In this document: positions 17,754 to 32,935 of the stretch, one piece after another
Layout: each line of letters opens with the position of its first letter
How positions within the stretch are numbered: position 1 is the stretch's first letter
From: Chrysogorgia sp. JL179-B06
Lineage: Eukaryota > Cnidaria > Anthozoa > Scleralcyonacea > Chrysogorgiidae
Assembly (NCBI GenBank): GCA_035772405.1
Contig: JAYKKM010000450.1
Coordinates: 5,432,001-5,496,000 of the forward strand
Reading direction: 5' to 3'
DNA: 64,000 bases
The notes under the pieces: generated by a model
The model's input: the letters and a program-made list of their open reading frames with translations, nothing else
Told to the model about the DNA's origin: nothing
Databases searched by the model: none
Translations under genes and position numbers: made by a program

Positions 17754-20396
17754 TTATATCGAGTTTCCAAGTAGTTCCTCTCGAACATCACTGCTTAATG
17801 GTGACCCTTGGAATGTGTCCAGCGATGCTACTGATGCATTCTCACGTGAATTGTCGGATTCTTCTCGTGCCATGTTCGGAGATAAGGCGCGAGCTGACGA
17901 CGGCGGAGAGCTGGAGGCGAGTGTTTCCGAGTCTGAATCGAGCTCCGATCTACAAAACGAGATATTGAATGTAAGACAATTTTGGTTTTCGTCCAAGAAA
18001 ATCTTGGCTTTCGTCCAGAAATATTTCAACACCGTATGTCTTGCTTACCCATTTATTGCTTCACCAAGTTCTGGTGGATTGGTGGTCAAGTTACTGGTGT
18101 TGACCAAAAGTGAGAAGTAAGAATTGCTAAACTGATCAACAGGGGCAGATACCGATCGTTGAAACTTCAATAACGTGGAAAGATTCTTGCTTGTTTGTTG
18201 CCCGATGTAATCAGAACGCCTATGAAGAATACGTTTCGAAGATAAAAATAGTTATAACAAACGTTTCTTAAACTGATGTAGCCAATATGAGAACTTAGAG
18301 TAGACAGACCTATGGACGATTGACAAGCTCAAGATCGTCTTCGTCAAAATCGTATTCACTACATCGGTGTATATACACAACATATATACAACACACCCAA
18401 GCATTACTGATATATAAGTTACTGCCACATAGGTAGTACATATATCAATTGGACCAGTACATCATTGTAACCTTCGCTCTCCATCTGAATCTCGGTGGCT
18501 CAATGGTTAGAGCGTCATATGGCGCCGGGGGCCTCGCGCTTTCACGTGTTCTTTCTAGAAAGCATGGGGCCCAAGTAAGTGCGGGGACCCGATGAGCGCG
18601 GGACACCGGTGAGCGCGGGACACCGGTGAGCGCGGGGCCCCAATGAGCGCAGGACCCCGGTAAGTGCGGGGCCAGTAAGTGCCGGGCCGCCTTATAGCAT
18701 CAATACCTAAATGATCCAAAGTTATCATGTCTACCAGAAGATCCTGGAATTATGGCGTATCCTTCTTTACACTCTTGTCCAAGGCATTCATTCATTCGAT
18801 GCTATGAATTTTATGAGAAATAAGTTCATATTGAACACAAAGTATTCTTTTACAAATTTTTAACCAACCCCCAAAAGGCGCCAAAATCGCCGGGATCGTA
18901 CGGGGCCCCGATGAGCGCAGGACCCCGGTAAGCGCGGACTTTTTATAATTTTATGGGAGGGGACTTTTCAATTTTCTCTTGCGCTCATGGTGAAAACGCT
19001 GAGGGGTCTCAACGGTAGCACTGAGGGCCCCCGGGCTAAAAATATGCCGAACTCTCCCAGGCAATAGAAGCTGCATACGTACCTGAGATTATTAAGTCTT
19101 TCGTTGGACACATAAGGAATACCAGCTAAGGCAGCCTTCGCCAACATACGTCGTCGTTCTAAAGACTCATGTTCCACCAAGGAAATCTTAGAACTTTGAA
19201 AACTCAAGTTCGTTTTCATAAAACTATTCGAGATGTCCGAACGTCTTGACCATGCTCTCGATACGTTGGTCGTCGTAGTCGTGGTCGCGCTGTTTCTCGG
19301 AGCATCTTCGGAACCCCTCGAGGATAACTCGGTGAAACTGTCCATTATAATCTCGGAGTCTGTGGTAGTGGTAGGAGTCAGACCCAAGTAATCCAAGACC
19401 AAAACTTTGAGCCTTCTATACATCTCGTGTAAATCATCTAAATAGCGAGAAATTGTCATCTTGGTCAGAATATGCTAGCTGGGGGATATATACTATACTA
19501 TAATATACTATACTATACTATACTATACTCATACTCATACTCATACTATACTATACTATACTATACTATACTCATACTCATACTCATACTATACTATACT
19601 ATACTATACTTTTCTATCCTATCCTATCATATCCTCTGCTCTGCTCTGCTCTGCTCTGCTCTGCTCTGCTCTGCTCTGCTCTGCTCTGCTCTACTCTACT
19701 CTACTCTACTCTACTCTGCTCTACTCTACTCTACTCTATATATAGAGTATCTATGTTACTACTTACTTGGTACTTACCAGTCATAATGGTCATATCAAAG
19801 AAGCCTGGTTTTTCTCTGTTGGTACTAGCATACAGCTCAACACGATCCAGGGCTTGAGCAATTAATGATTCAGAATAATACGAATGTTCTCTGAGTCTTC
19901 GTTCGTGTTCCTAACGGCAAGAGGGATTCGATAAAAAAACGTGTTCTAATGCACATGAAACCTATTTTTTAAAATCAGATTTGGGTTTTGAATAACAATC
20001 AGAAACTGCAAGAATTTCTATAGTCACAAAAATTAATTGAAAGTGATAAAAGAGAACAAGTGATTTTTCGAAAAACCTGAGCTGTTTCGGGAAGAATAAG
20101 GATGTATCTTGGTTCAAAACTTGTATTCTTGAAACTGAGCACTCCCTGAAGAAACAAAAGAGCAGTATTTACAGCAGTATTTCCAAAGCTCATTCAGTAC
20201 ACTAGCCTTGGTTTTTTTTTTGTAATCAATACCTCAATCTTCATGTGGAGGGCACAGGCCAATCCTTTTCGCGCGACTGATTCGACAGCTTCCCTTGTAA
20301 TACCGTATAAATAGCCACCTGACTGCGCAGTTTGTAGAAATTTTCCCTGAAATGCGAGAAAAGCAAATGAGCATGCAATGGGAAGAAACTTCGTCA

Positions 20397-20471
<75 letters not shown>

Positions 20472-21528
20472 GTTGTCTGTCTGTCTGTGTTGTCTGTCTG
20501 TCTGTGTTGTCTGTCTGTCTGTGTTGTGTGTGTGTCTGTGTGTCTGTGTGTCTGTGTGTCTGTCTGTCTGTGTGTGTGTCTGTCTGTCTGTCCGTCCGTC
20601 TGTCTGTCTGTCTGTCTGTCTTAAAATTAAAATACTGTTTACAGTGTTTATATACCTCCATGACATCTCTTTCAAATTCCTCTTGCGTCACGAAGTAGTA
20701 GTCGACACCATCTTCTTCTTTTTTCCTCCGTGGCCGAGTGGTATTAGAAACCCTAAAAAAATCAAGAACAAACCTCAAACGCGGTACCTCTCAAAAATCC
20801 CTGTTTCAAACTACAATTACTGACCCTAGTCCAAAATAATCGGGAAACTCGTGGCATATTTTCTTCGTGAGATATCTCTTTCCACAGCCGGATGGTCCTG
20901 TGAGGATAAGCATTGGGTACGGTGTTGTCATGCTGGTTAAGGTACTAAAAAGAAACGATGGGAAATTAAGGAATGGCTGTTGATGAGAATTAGAATTAAG
21001 AATTGGCTGTTGATGAGAATCATCAGGTTCTGGGGCAAGGGCACAACAAACCTGTCGAAGACTTTGGCAGGTTGTACCAATGATCTAACCACGTGGACCA
21101 TGTGATCACGTGCCGCAATGACGTCACGCGGAGGATTGAACATATTAATGGCATGAACCTGGTAGAAAAACAACAAATCCGGTTTAGAAGTCACACTTCG
21201 TGCAGCGTGCAGTCACTTCGTGCATGGGCTTCGTGTAGTCACTCCGTGCAGCCATTTCGTGCAGCCATTTCGTTTAGTCACTTCGTGCAGTCATCTTCGT
21301 GCAGTCATCTTTGTTCTGGCTTTGCGGACGAATTACATTTACTGTAATCCTTAGTGTTAACCTCTGACCCACGTGTTCCCCGCGTTTATTCATGTAGATA
21401 CTCCAAGTACCATCGGAAAAATGGAATGTGTTATCTATTATTTTCCTTATACAATAGAATTGTTATCGCAACACATTAATTCAAACTGTAGACGGGCGAA
21501 GGGTTGTTGCTTACACGTATTTCTAGTA

Positions 21529-21559
<31 letters not shown>

Positions 21560-24500
21560 TAGGAAATTGCCAAATGTTTGTCTCACAACAACTCAACCTC
21601 ATAGAAGACCCTCGACAACTCACCTTCTCACTCGCAGTAACTTGTATTCTATCCAAGGTAACCAACATCTGAAGTCTGAACAAAATTGATAATCTGTAAT
21701 CTGGCATTTCCTATAGACGAGAAAGTGATTTCTCACACTGTGTCAATTAATGAGGAAGATTTTCCATAAATTTCGCCAACTTTCATTCGATTTGAGAAGC
21801 AAGTTCAAACATTCGTAAAGAGTCCTTCCCCCGATTTCAAAAGACCTCGAAGATCATTCAAAAAACTTACGTCTTTAGTGTTTTGAAATCGGAGGAAGAA
21901 CGTTTTCTCGTTTTTGGAGTATTACTTAAAAACTGACAAAGAAGTGTTTAAAACTTCTGTCGAGTGATAATTCTACGAATTACCTGAATAGGATTTCCAC
22001 GAAGATTGAGATTTCTGAGAAGTCGTAGTTCTCGTACATAGCGAATTTCCGCGATATCGATTACCTTAGAACGAAAATAAAGTGTGAAAAATTAAACTCT
22101 GTTTTGAAATATATCCTCCTGCAGTTTCGTAAGAAACTTGAAACAGTTGAAACTAAGAAATTGAACAGTTGTTCAATTCGTTTATCAAAACTTACCTGAT
22201 TTCCTTCCAAATTGATTTCTTGAAGAAAATCGTGGTTCTGTAATCCTTTTAAACTTCTGATATAATTTCCAGACAAGTCAAGGACCTAGTGGCAATGAAA
22301 AAGTCACTGCTTTTTTCGATCTTTCCGTCTGGTCAGGTCTGTCCGTCAGTGTGGTCAGGTCTGTCCGTCAGTCGAGACAGGTATGTCCGTCAGTCTAGAC
22401 AGGTCTGTCCGTCAGTCTAGACAGGTCTGTCCGTCAGTCTAGACAGGTCTGTCCGTCAGTCTAGACAGGTCTGTCCGTCAGTCTAGACAGGTCTGTCCGT
22501 CAGTCTAGACAGGTCTGTCCGTCAGTCTGAATAAATTACCTTTAAATACTTCAAAGACTCTATGTTTTCGACTTTCTTGATGTTATTATAACTCTAAGAT
22601 ATGTAAAAAATTCTTAAAAGGCAAACATAACGGTTTATATTCAGTCAACCATATATTTCAAAAGCAGTATGTAGTTTGTTCATAAGTCAATTCTCACCAA
22701 ATTCAAATGCATTAAAACTGGTAGATTCATCAATCCACTTATTCTTTGAATTCTGTTGTGTGCAACACTGAGCTTTTTCAAACATTGACAAGAACAAAGT
22801 CCTTTTATTTCTTCCACTTCGTTATCTAAAACTTCGTTAGGAAAAACAATGCTAATTGCTCGCCTTAAAGATACATAGGCGGTGGAATGGGGTGGTAATA
22901 ACACCACCCCCCACCACAGTTAGCCATAAAACCAAGCCTCACATCAACCAATCAGCGTTAACCTTAAACGGTATCAACCAATCACAGATAAGCAACTCAA
23001 TTCCCGCCACAACCTGGAATGTTGGATATTTTTATTTTTATCAAATTATCCGTGGACGAAATGGCTTCTTTCTGATGTTTTCTCGTTTTAAACCACTGTT
23101 TGTCTGAAACTGGAGCTTTCTATGGACGTATATGTTCAAGATTTTGGTTCAGTGAGCATTATCAGGTATTTGTAACGTTTATTTTTTCTAATTTGAGTCG
23201 GAATGTTAGCGAGACGTAGTGTCTATATTTGTATAGCATTGACAGCATTTATTCTGGGTTTTCTGTGGGTTTTTTTAAGTAAAGGGGACCTGAAGGAGAG
23301 GCCTTGAGGTGTAAGACAACATTGAGCAACTTTATGAATGTGATATCATGATTTTAAACAAAAGTTTCGAGGCGAAATTCGAGTAGCGTGAGAAGGTACA
23401 ATGGCGGCGTTTTTCCCCGCGTGTATTCGCGCGCGCGTTCACGCAAGCCCAGCGCGCAAAGCAAACAAGCGCCTGGATACGAGTCTGGGAATTTCCAGGG
23501 TGAAGGGAGGTAGACTTACTACTTCACAATCTCTTCACTTTTCATACAAGAATAATTTAGCTTCAAAAAATATATATTGGGTGTTTTTAGAATCATTGCT
23601 GCTTCAACTTTTTGTTGGGTGTGTTCAATTCGAGTATGGATGTTTTTGGAATCCAGTTCTGTAAATGATCATGGAGTTTTGGTGACTCTTATTATTTTGG
23701 ATTGATGGTATATGGATTATTTAATCAATAAATCAAGATACAAACAATATGGATTTAAAAAGGTAGAGTCCTGGTGACCAATCTATTTATTGGTGGTGGT
23801 GGTGGGGTGGGTGGTGGGGGTGGTGGATGGCAGGTGGAGTTCATCCACTATGCAATGGTTGCATTGGGTAGTCAACTGTTCTGTAAAACTGGTGGTTTTG
23901 ATTTATTGAAGCTTGAATAAATCGATTTGGAAGCAATGGTACCTGATCAAGAGTCTTTGCTACATATGTTTAAAACTTTTTTACCTGATAGCTTGATAAC
24001 TTTTTTACCTGATAGCTTGATAACTTTTTACCAGCCGCTCGGCTACAAATTACGAGAGTGGGTGTGCGGAAATTTGAGTGGAAGGCGCGCGAGGAACGAC
24101 CATTGCTGGCACTCTATTGCTAGCCTGCACATGCCCGATTTTCCTTCCTACAAAAGCAGAGCCTGCTGAGTAGGCAGGGGCTACAGGTAGATAGCTACAA
24201 AGTGATCAAAAGAAATGGGATCTTTCATTTCCTCATGATATGCATGACATATCATAGAACCATTTCAGGATTATAGAACTATTTCAAATGTCATCATCAT
24301 GCAGTTATTATCTTTCTGGCAAAGTCTCATAAAGATAATAAAATGATGTTATGTATTTGAATTTGGAATTCCCCTTGAGTTATTGGCAATAATTATTATT
24401 AAACATGTTATATAAGGCTAGATTATAGAATACCCGTCCACTTTTGAAACTCTTAGTTGTTATCATGATACGATGATACGAAGTCAGAATAATTACGTTA

Positions 24501-26043
24501 TTATTACGTAATTGTTCTGACTTCGTATCATCGTATCACGAAAAAATATATCTTACCCAGGCTTTATCAAATATCTCACCTTTATTATATTATTACGTAG
24601 TTGTTCTGACTTCGTATCATCGTATCACGAAAAAATATATCTTACACTACGCAACATATCGCTATTGAATGAAACAATATTATATGTTGTTGCCTCGTTC
24701 TATTTCAAAACTACGCAACATATATCGCTATTGAATGAAACAATATTATGTTGCCTCGTTCTATTTCAAAACTACGCAACATATCGCTATTGATCGTATC
24801 ATGTTAACAACTAAGAGTTTCAAAAGTGGACGGGTATTCTATAATCGCTCCTTATATAATTATATGGCCAATTATATATAATATATTGTAAAGTCTCTAT
24901 GTTCTCAGCAATGTCAAAGGATACAGTCCAACATTAATGTTACTAAATGGTGATGTTGAGATAGATCTGTAAGCTCATCAATTGCATTGTGAGAAAAATC
25001 AACATCCTGAATCACAAAAACATGTACCGTCCATTCAAAACATCATCTTGATGCATCACCATGTTGATATTAAAGGCATAAATAATATATAACAGCTCAG
25101 TGACTGAGCATTACACTAACCATCAGGTTTTTAGGTGGCATAAAATCCAGAAGGGTTGTTAATTTATTATAAGAAGCATCGAGTTTTATTAAACTTTTCA
25201 TTTGGCCAAGAGGAATCAAATCTATTAAACAAATCACATTTTATGATTATCACAAGAAATGTATTGTTAACCAGACACAGTGCTAAAGTGTGGTGCTTTT
25301 AAAAATGTTGCGTCAAAAATGTCACTTATTACAGATTCCTCACAACGAATGAAATCATCGAGTATAAAACACTGCCAAAGGGCACCGCAATTACATCTAA
25401 TCACATAATATCCAGCCATACCTGTAAGAATATTGTGAGATATGATAATTGTCTGAAGGTGTTCATAGTTTTTGAGCGGAGATATATCTGTAAGCTCTTG
25501 ATTCTAAATACAGCATTAAAATAGAACATAAAAGTTCATCTTAAAAGGCAGTCAGTTATGTCCATTTTCTGTGATAATAATTGAGGAATATTTATATAAA
25601 ATTATACAAAATATATTTATATTTAAGAGAAAGTTGGAACCATAATCAATGGCGGGGTTTTCACTTACAGACAAAGACAGAGTTAAAAACACTTGCATTG
25701 TACCATCTGCAGAACGGCCAATTTGTGACAAGCCATTTGCAATCTGATCCGCCAAATCACTGAATTCTTCTTCCTATAAACGACCACCCATAGTAATAGA
25801 TGTAAAGAATTTTCTCTAAGAGCCGTACAAATATACAAAATTACAAATTATAAGTAAACATCTCAAGGAGTCAAGGACAATCCATCTATCGATGTTCACC
25901 TCATCTGTGCAGACGCTTTCAGAAACCTGCGAGAGATTATCTTCGCTCTGCTTTCCTTCGGGTGTATTTGGTTCACTTAGGATAGAACTACAGTCAACTA
26001 CATCTTCTTCTGTAGCGTTTCCAACATCTGCGTCGTCCGCCAT
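17754..26043 (-). CDS. LRRGUK: Leucine-rich repeat and guanylate kinase domain protein (LRRGUK-like)
   Basis: Eighteen exons: 25900-26043, 25669-25773, 25422-25503, 25121-25221, 24925-25006, 22698-22825, 22540-22593, 22196-22285, 21984-22064, 21624-21710, 21052-21158, 20825-20944, 20656-20752, 20233-20346, 20077-20145, 19767-19910, 19083-19459, 17754-17949; 2178 nt, 725 residues. An acidic N-terminus is followed by about eight 22-residue LRRs (for example [31 protein letters not shown]), an LRR cap, then a guanylate kinase domain: P-loop [52 protein letters not shown]. The C-terminus is Ser/Thr-rich and low complexity. In mammals LRRGUK acts in sperm microtubule and axoneme assembly, so a ciliary role is likely here. 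Exon 16 has two donors 11 bp apart; only the distal one keeps frame. A poly(A) signal AATAAA nearly overlaps the stop. Confidence 0.93.
18290..18545. mobile_element. tRNA-derived SINE fragment
   Basis: A tgaatctcggtggctcaatg head with ttagagcg (A-box-like) at about 18487-18512, preceded by the family-typical stretch acaacacaccc...gtaaccttcgctctccatc and a gtagacagacc / gacgattgacaagctc segment. Same family as 49640-49890 and 57480-58095. It lies in the last intron of LRRGUK. Confidence 0.6.
18560..18700. repeat. GC-rich minisatellite (gagcgcgggacaccggt)
   Basis: Five to seven degenerate copies of a 17-20 bp unit, with further copies at 18895-18945. Much higher GC than its surroundings. It lies in LRRGUK intron 17. 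The stretch 18700-18890 and 18945-19080 holds nothing recognisable. Confidence 0.75.
19484..19742. repeat. Compound microsatellite (ctata)n / (ctcata)n / (tctgc)n / (tctac)n
   Basis: Pentanucleotide-type runs in blocks fill LRRGUK intron 16 (19460-19766) almost completely, reaching to within about 25 bp of the upstream exon donor. Confidence 0.95.
20397..20622. repeat. (TCTG)n / (TGTG) microsatellite
   Basis: About 226 bp of tctg with interruptions (tgttg, tgtgtg, tccg) occupying most of the 309-bp LRRGUK intron 13. The overlapping ORFs on both strands are repeat artefacts. Confidence 0.98.
21190..21310. repeat. Degenerate 12-15 bp repeat (cagtcacttcgtg)
   Basis: Eight or so imperfect copies of (g)cagtcacttcgtg / gcagccatttcgt lie immediately upstream of the acceptor of the exon at 21052-21158 of LRRGUK. 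An (at)n run at 21526-21556 is the only other feature in that intron. Confidence 0.75.
22318..22528. repeat. 22-bp minisatellite (gtctagacaggtctgtccgt)
   Basis: Nine to ten copies between the donor at 22539 and the acceptor at 22286, so LRRGUK intron 7 is nearly all repeat. Copies nearest 22320 are more divergent (gtgtggtcagg, gtcgagacagg). Confidence 0.95.
23100..24422. other. Large LRRGUK intron segment, nothing recognised apart from simple repeats
   Basis: Part of LRRGUK intron 5 (22826-24924). It holds a ggtggtggtggggt run at 23790-23830, a triplicated ttttttacctgatagcttga-type repeat at 23975-24020, and a GC-rich patch at 23400-23500. ORFs here show no family similarity I can name. Confidence 0.4.
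24423..24846. mobile_element. MITE-like element with about 45-bp terminal inverted repeats
   Basis: Both ends carry attatagaatacccgtccac followed by ttttgaaactcttagttgtt in opposite orientation. Inside are inverted copies of gatacgatgatacgaagtca and three tandem copies of actacgcaacatatcgctat. A partial copy of the end sequence lies at 33345-33385. LRRGUK intron 5. Confidence 0.8.
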
Positions 26044-26352
26044 TTTGGTTTGTCGAGATTGTCATGGTAACGTAAACAACTTTTTTACCGGAACTCAATG
26101 TAAATTCAATGTATTTATAGTTAATTTTATCGCATTATCGTTTAAATCGCATTTAATATACATCAACCCATTGTACACAGCTCTTTTAGTTATTATTTTA
26201 ATTTACTAATGATATTAATTATTAAAATAATGACTTATTTATTGCAACGTGTATTGTAGTACTGCTGGCTCAATATGTAAATTAAATAATATTGATCAGG
26301 TACCATATTCAGGGTACCAGATCATTGGAGTTTTATTGTAATAGTTCATAAA
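26044..26352. promoter_or_regulatory. Divergent promoter interval, LRRGUK / SLC35E3
   Basis: Only 309 bp separate two outward start codons, so both promoters must lie here or overlap the genes. The interval is AT-rich; ggtaccatattcagggtacc at 26300-26318 is an imperfect palindrome of unknown meaning. No named factor site was recognised. Confidence 0.4.
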
Positions 26353-28834
<2,482 letters not shown>

Positions 28835-29581
28835 TGTTGTCAATACAACAAAACTTGAATCCAATTGCAATGCAATAGACATACATGTATAATGTATGCC
28901 TATAATATATGATAAAGGCAGGTTACAGAGTAGCACTCCCAATTCAGATTAATTTGAAGTAACTACCTATAACAGAGACAACAATATTATTTTCTCTAAC
29001 TATGGTACAAATGGCATTTTAAATTTAAAGCACTGCGTATTTCCCAACTTATAATAAGTGCATATCAATTTATAACAACATATATATTTAATAAAAACAA
29101 AAATTATAACACTGCTGACTAAAACTTCACTTTGTGGTCCTACCCGTAAGCCCTACAGTGATCAGCACCCATCTTCTTCTAATAATATCAATGGTTAACC
29201 AACCATAGAGGTATTGAGAATAAAGAAAATGATCATCAAAGATAAACTGACATGTTTTTAAAACAATGTTTTCCAACTAGTATTATAAGACATTTTTGCA
29301 GACCAAATGCTGACACTGAGGCTATAAAAGGGTTAAGCACACAATTCACAATAGTATATCTGATAACATAACATAATTTAAAGCAATTGTACTATACAAA
29401 AGTCTAGCATACAACAAAACTACTGTCTGTGCCAGCTCAGTTTAATTATTAGCATTGTACACATCAAATCCAAGGCATCAGTCCTCTTACTTCCTTCTGG
29501 TTGGTGGTTTTTTATCTTCTGACACAGTAGGTCCTCTTTTTTAATGAAATAACAAATCCTTTTGCAACTAAAATTCTGAGT
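28835..29581. other. Tail-to-tail spacer, SLC35E3 / PQBP1
   Basis: Holds the 3' UTRs of both genes and, at about 29220-29340, a fragment of a dispersed repeat (aaaatgatcatcaaagataa, catgtttttaaaacaa, ccaactagtat) also seen at 16150-16215 and 63660-63760. No RNA gene or further exon was recognised. Confidence 0.45.
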
Positions 29582-32500
29582 TCATTCTGGTCCGCCTGTT
29601 TTAATGGCTGCATTTCTACGTAAAACTTCACCAGGGCTAGGATACGGCCGCTGTTGAAATAATGGTCCATTAGCTGTAGTATCCACTCCAGTTTTAGCAT
29701 CACCTTTTTCAACCAATCCAGAAGACCAAGTACCTCTGCAAAGTAAAATCATTTTAAAATTTTGAACAACTGCCATGTAACACACTCTCCCAAGAATAAA
29801 GACAAGAATGAGAGTTCTCAGTCACAGTATCAAACATAACATTACTTTCAAACAAGACATGTTACAATATTGCATTTGTCATAGGAGAATGCTACTGTAT
29901 CCGAATTAAGCATCATCATAATTGAGTTTTTTTGGTGTATGTTTGTATCAACAACTTTTAGCTATGAAATGAAGTTGGTAGTTGCTTTTCTGCCTGCGAT
30001 TTAAGGTCATTTTCCGAGAAGAATTACGACTAGCATTTACAATTTATTCACTAACCTTGGAACATCAGAGTAAGCTGCAGGATCCAATGGATCCAAATCA
30101 TCTGACTTTTTCCTTTTTTTTGAATCTAAGTTTTATACAAAACAAAATGTCAAGGGAGATGACAGATTTGGGCTAAACATTCCAATGCAACAAAAAGGTG
30201 TGCTACCATAGAGAACTCAAAGACCTACTTTTCTTCAAGTCCCTACATGGGCATACTGACTTAAATGTCCACAAATTTGTTACGTTTGTTTCGAAAGGCC
30301 GCACCAGGCTGAGCCAAAGCTTTGCCAACCTTAAAACTCCACTTTGTGAAACAAGAACTTTCCAAGCCTCATATTTTAACTGCTTAGTCAAATTATGGAA
30401 CTTTGTCTGCAAATTAGCCAATACAAGTAGTTTCACCAGTTCTGCTGTATGTCATTTAAGAACTTTGTAAGACAGATACTATCTAGTGTAGAATTGTTTC
30501 TACTTTTAATATAGATTGGCTGTGCACCTGGACACTGCTACGCGACTGTCCCTGTCGTAGAGCCTCTAGAGCAAATTTTACATGTATATTTTAATCTAAG
30601 AGGGCGGCGCCTCGCATGCGACTTTTAGTCCTGTTCGCACTTTCCCTTTTAGATCTCTTGTTGTTGTCTTTTTCATAGCAAGTTGTTATCCAATAAATAA
30701 TTAAAATAAAATAAAATTGTCACCTCTTTCTTGCTGTTTTCTTTTGACTGCAGCTTGAATTTTCCTTTGTGAACCCTAAATCAATAATTAAATAAAACAA
30801 TATTGAACTAGCTACATTTAAGGTATGGTAAGTTGAGAAAAAATCTACATTCTGCAAGTGTCTCCTTGCCTTCACCAAACTTGGATGTTTCCCAATGTTT
30901 AAAACTTGCTCTTTTTCATTTCCACTTGCATCTAAAGCAGCAACGACCAATGGCGAAGGAATGACATAATTTGGCATCACCTCGTGGGCTCCACCTGCAA
31001 AAAGAACACATTTGTATGCCACTTTTAAGTCTCTTAATCTCTGACAAAATGTTCTTGTTGCCAATCAGTGGCACAACTACAGTAAAAAATTGTTATAGTT
31101 GACCCCTCAAGAAGAGATATCCAAACCTGTTGGTGTTGACAGTGTGAATGACATATTAATGTCACAGTTTGCATTTGCTTGTAGACAACATGACAGAGTC
31201 AGAAATTGATTAACTGACTGAATACACATCATAACTTTCTTCAAGCAAAATTGTGCCATCAAAAAATGACATGATGAAATGCTCAGCAACCCCTAAATGT
31301 GTGCCTAGTTTGCCAGTGGCTATAGGATTTACCCTGCACCCGGTTGTTGGTATATTGTACCAATGTACTGTGTACTGTACCTGGCCTGTCTTTTGAGACT
31401 GGGTTTGTTACATCAGCTTTAGGATCTAAAAAAATTGAGTTAAAATTAGATCCTAGGCCATGTGTGCTTCTTTGCTCCAACTACAGTATACTGTATTAGA
31501 CAATGTTGAATGTTTAAAACATTGCTGAATGATAAATATATCTATACGAACTTAGTGGATGCAGCCAAGACACTTGGTTGGTCATTGTATTCCAGAAATA
31601 ACTGGCTCCACTAGAAAAACAGAATTCTTGTCATTTTAAAACTAGACAAATCTATATTCTTCCAAAATCTTTACAGCTGAAAATAATTTTGTATAAGATG
31701 GTGAAGAATCATTCATAGATCTATACCTTGAAGGATCTTGGACTATAAACCAACCTGGGGGTAGCAGAATTTGGGAATAGTTGACCTTAAATAATCAAAA
31801 TACAACATTAACAGGGACAGTTTTGAAGTACTATACAGTATACATGTACATGTAAATCCACATTCACAGCTGTGTCAACACAGGTTACTGACAGGGGTGC
31901 CAGAAGCAACTCACGGCAGCGGGAGTGACAAAATAAATTCAAAACAAAGTATAAGATATTGTAATAGTACCAAAGGGCACACAGGTGCCACCGCATGCCC
32001 CCATGGCTCTGGTGCCCCTGGTTATACTGACTAGCAACACTGGCACACCAACCTCTTTTTCATTGTTTCCTACTGTGCCTCCCCATCTTGTGAAGCAATA
32101 TTCAACACATTTATGATAAGGATTCGAAGCATTTGGACATTTTCCAATTGATTTTTCTTTATCATCATCAGAGTCTTCATCTAAATATGCCGTTAATTAT
32201 ACATAATGAATGTAAGTTTTATATCTGTGTGTGCTATATTAGTCACACTGATGAGTATTGTCACACAGATGAGTATGCACTGATTAGTGATGTAACATTA
32301 CAATAGCATACCTACTTTTTATCAATTGAAATGAATCATGGCTTTTAATAGATCAATAATGCTACCTATATTGTCCATCTTTTTACAGAGCTAAAATACT
32401 TCATCATGGGTACAGGTCCGACACCGGACCCATAAGCTAAATGCTCCCAGTCCGGGAAAACCCCTAAATCCTAACCCTAAATATCCCTATTTCTACCCTA

Positions 32501-32935
32501 AATATCCTTATTTCTACCCTAAATATCCCTATTTCTACCCTAAATATCCCTATTTCTACCCTAAATATCCCTATGTCTACCCTAAACATCCCTATTTCTA
32601 CCCTAAACATCCCTATGTCTACCCTAAATATCCCTATTTCTACCCTAAACATCCCTATTTCTACCCTAAATATCCCTATTTCTACCCTAAAATAAACATC
32701 CCTAAAATTGTCGGACCTTTATCCACTTCCAAAATACTTTACAATTAGACTACATTCAGTTTAGATATTTGCATCATTCAATGTGAATTGCTATGCAACC
32801 ATGAACCAACAGTTTACCAATATATACGATTATACGTTTTATAATATTACGTAGCAATTCCTCCTTACCTGTTTCATCACTCTTTAACAACCCCCGTTTA
32901 GCTAATCGAGCTTGTAAAGCTGCTGGTAGAGGCAT
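29582..32935 (-). CDS. PQBP1: Polyglutamine-binding protein 1 (PQBP1)
   Basis: PQBP1 is a nuclear spliceosome-associated WW-domain protein (U5-15kD partner) that also acts in cGAS signalling in vertebrates. Nine exons: 32869-32935, 32053-32180, 31727-31785, 31552-31610, 31381-31425, 30849-30994, 30724-30775, 30056-30125, 29582-29735; 780 nt, 259 residues (human about 265). It starts [17 protein letters not shown]. The WW domain is split over two exons: [12 protein letters not shown] and [15 protein letters not shown]. The C-terminus carries the conserved U5-15kD-binding segment, [28 protein letters not shown] and [10 protein letters not shown]. Basic SKKRKK is a candidate nuclear signal. The Arg/Asp repeat region of mammals is replaced by a different middle segment (exons 6-7), which is assigned by phase and splice sites rather than similarity. 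Exon 2 carries an unusual [11 protein letters not shown] segment. Confidence 0.93.
30190..30722 (+). mobile_element. Non-LTR retrotransposon 3' remnant, antisense in a PQBP1 intron
   Basis: The plus strand encodes [20 protein letters not shown] and [20 protein letters not shown], a LINE reverse-transcriptase C-terminal region, followed by an untranslated tail ending aataaataattaaaataaaa. It fills the intron between PQBP1 exons 7 and 8 almost entirely, opposite in orientation to the gene. Confidence 0.75.
32463..32700. repeat. 21-bp minisatellite (taccctaaatatccctattt)
   Basis: About 11 copies with a t/c variant (ccctaaatatc / ccctaaacatc) and a t/g variant (tatttc / tatgtc). Each copy contains the telomeric hexamer CCCTAA once. 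In PQBP1 intron 1. Confidence 0.92.

Noticed and set aside
20194..20823. Long Cys/Val and Arg/Gln/Thr-rich ORFs
   Set aside because: Translations of a TCTG microsatellite; only the LRRGUK exons at 20233-20346 and 20656-20752 are real.
32464..32652. ORF of repeated IFRVEIG units
   Set aside because: Translation of the 21-bp minisatellite in PQBP1 intron 1.
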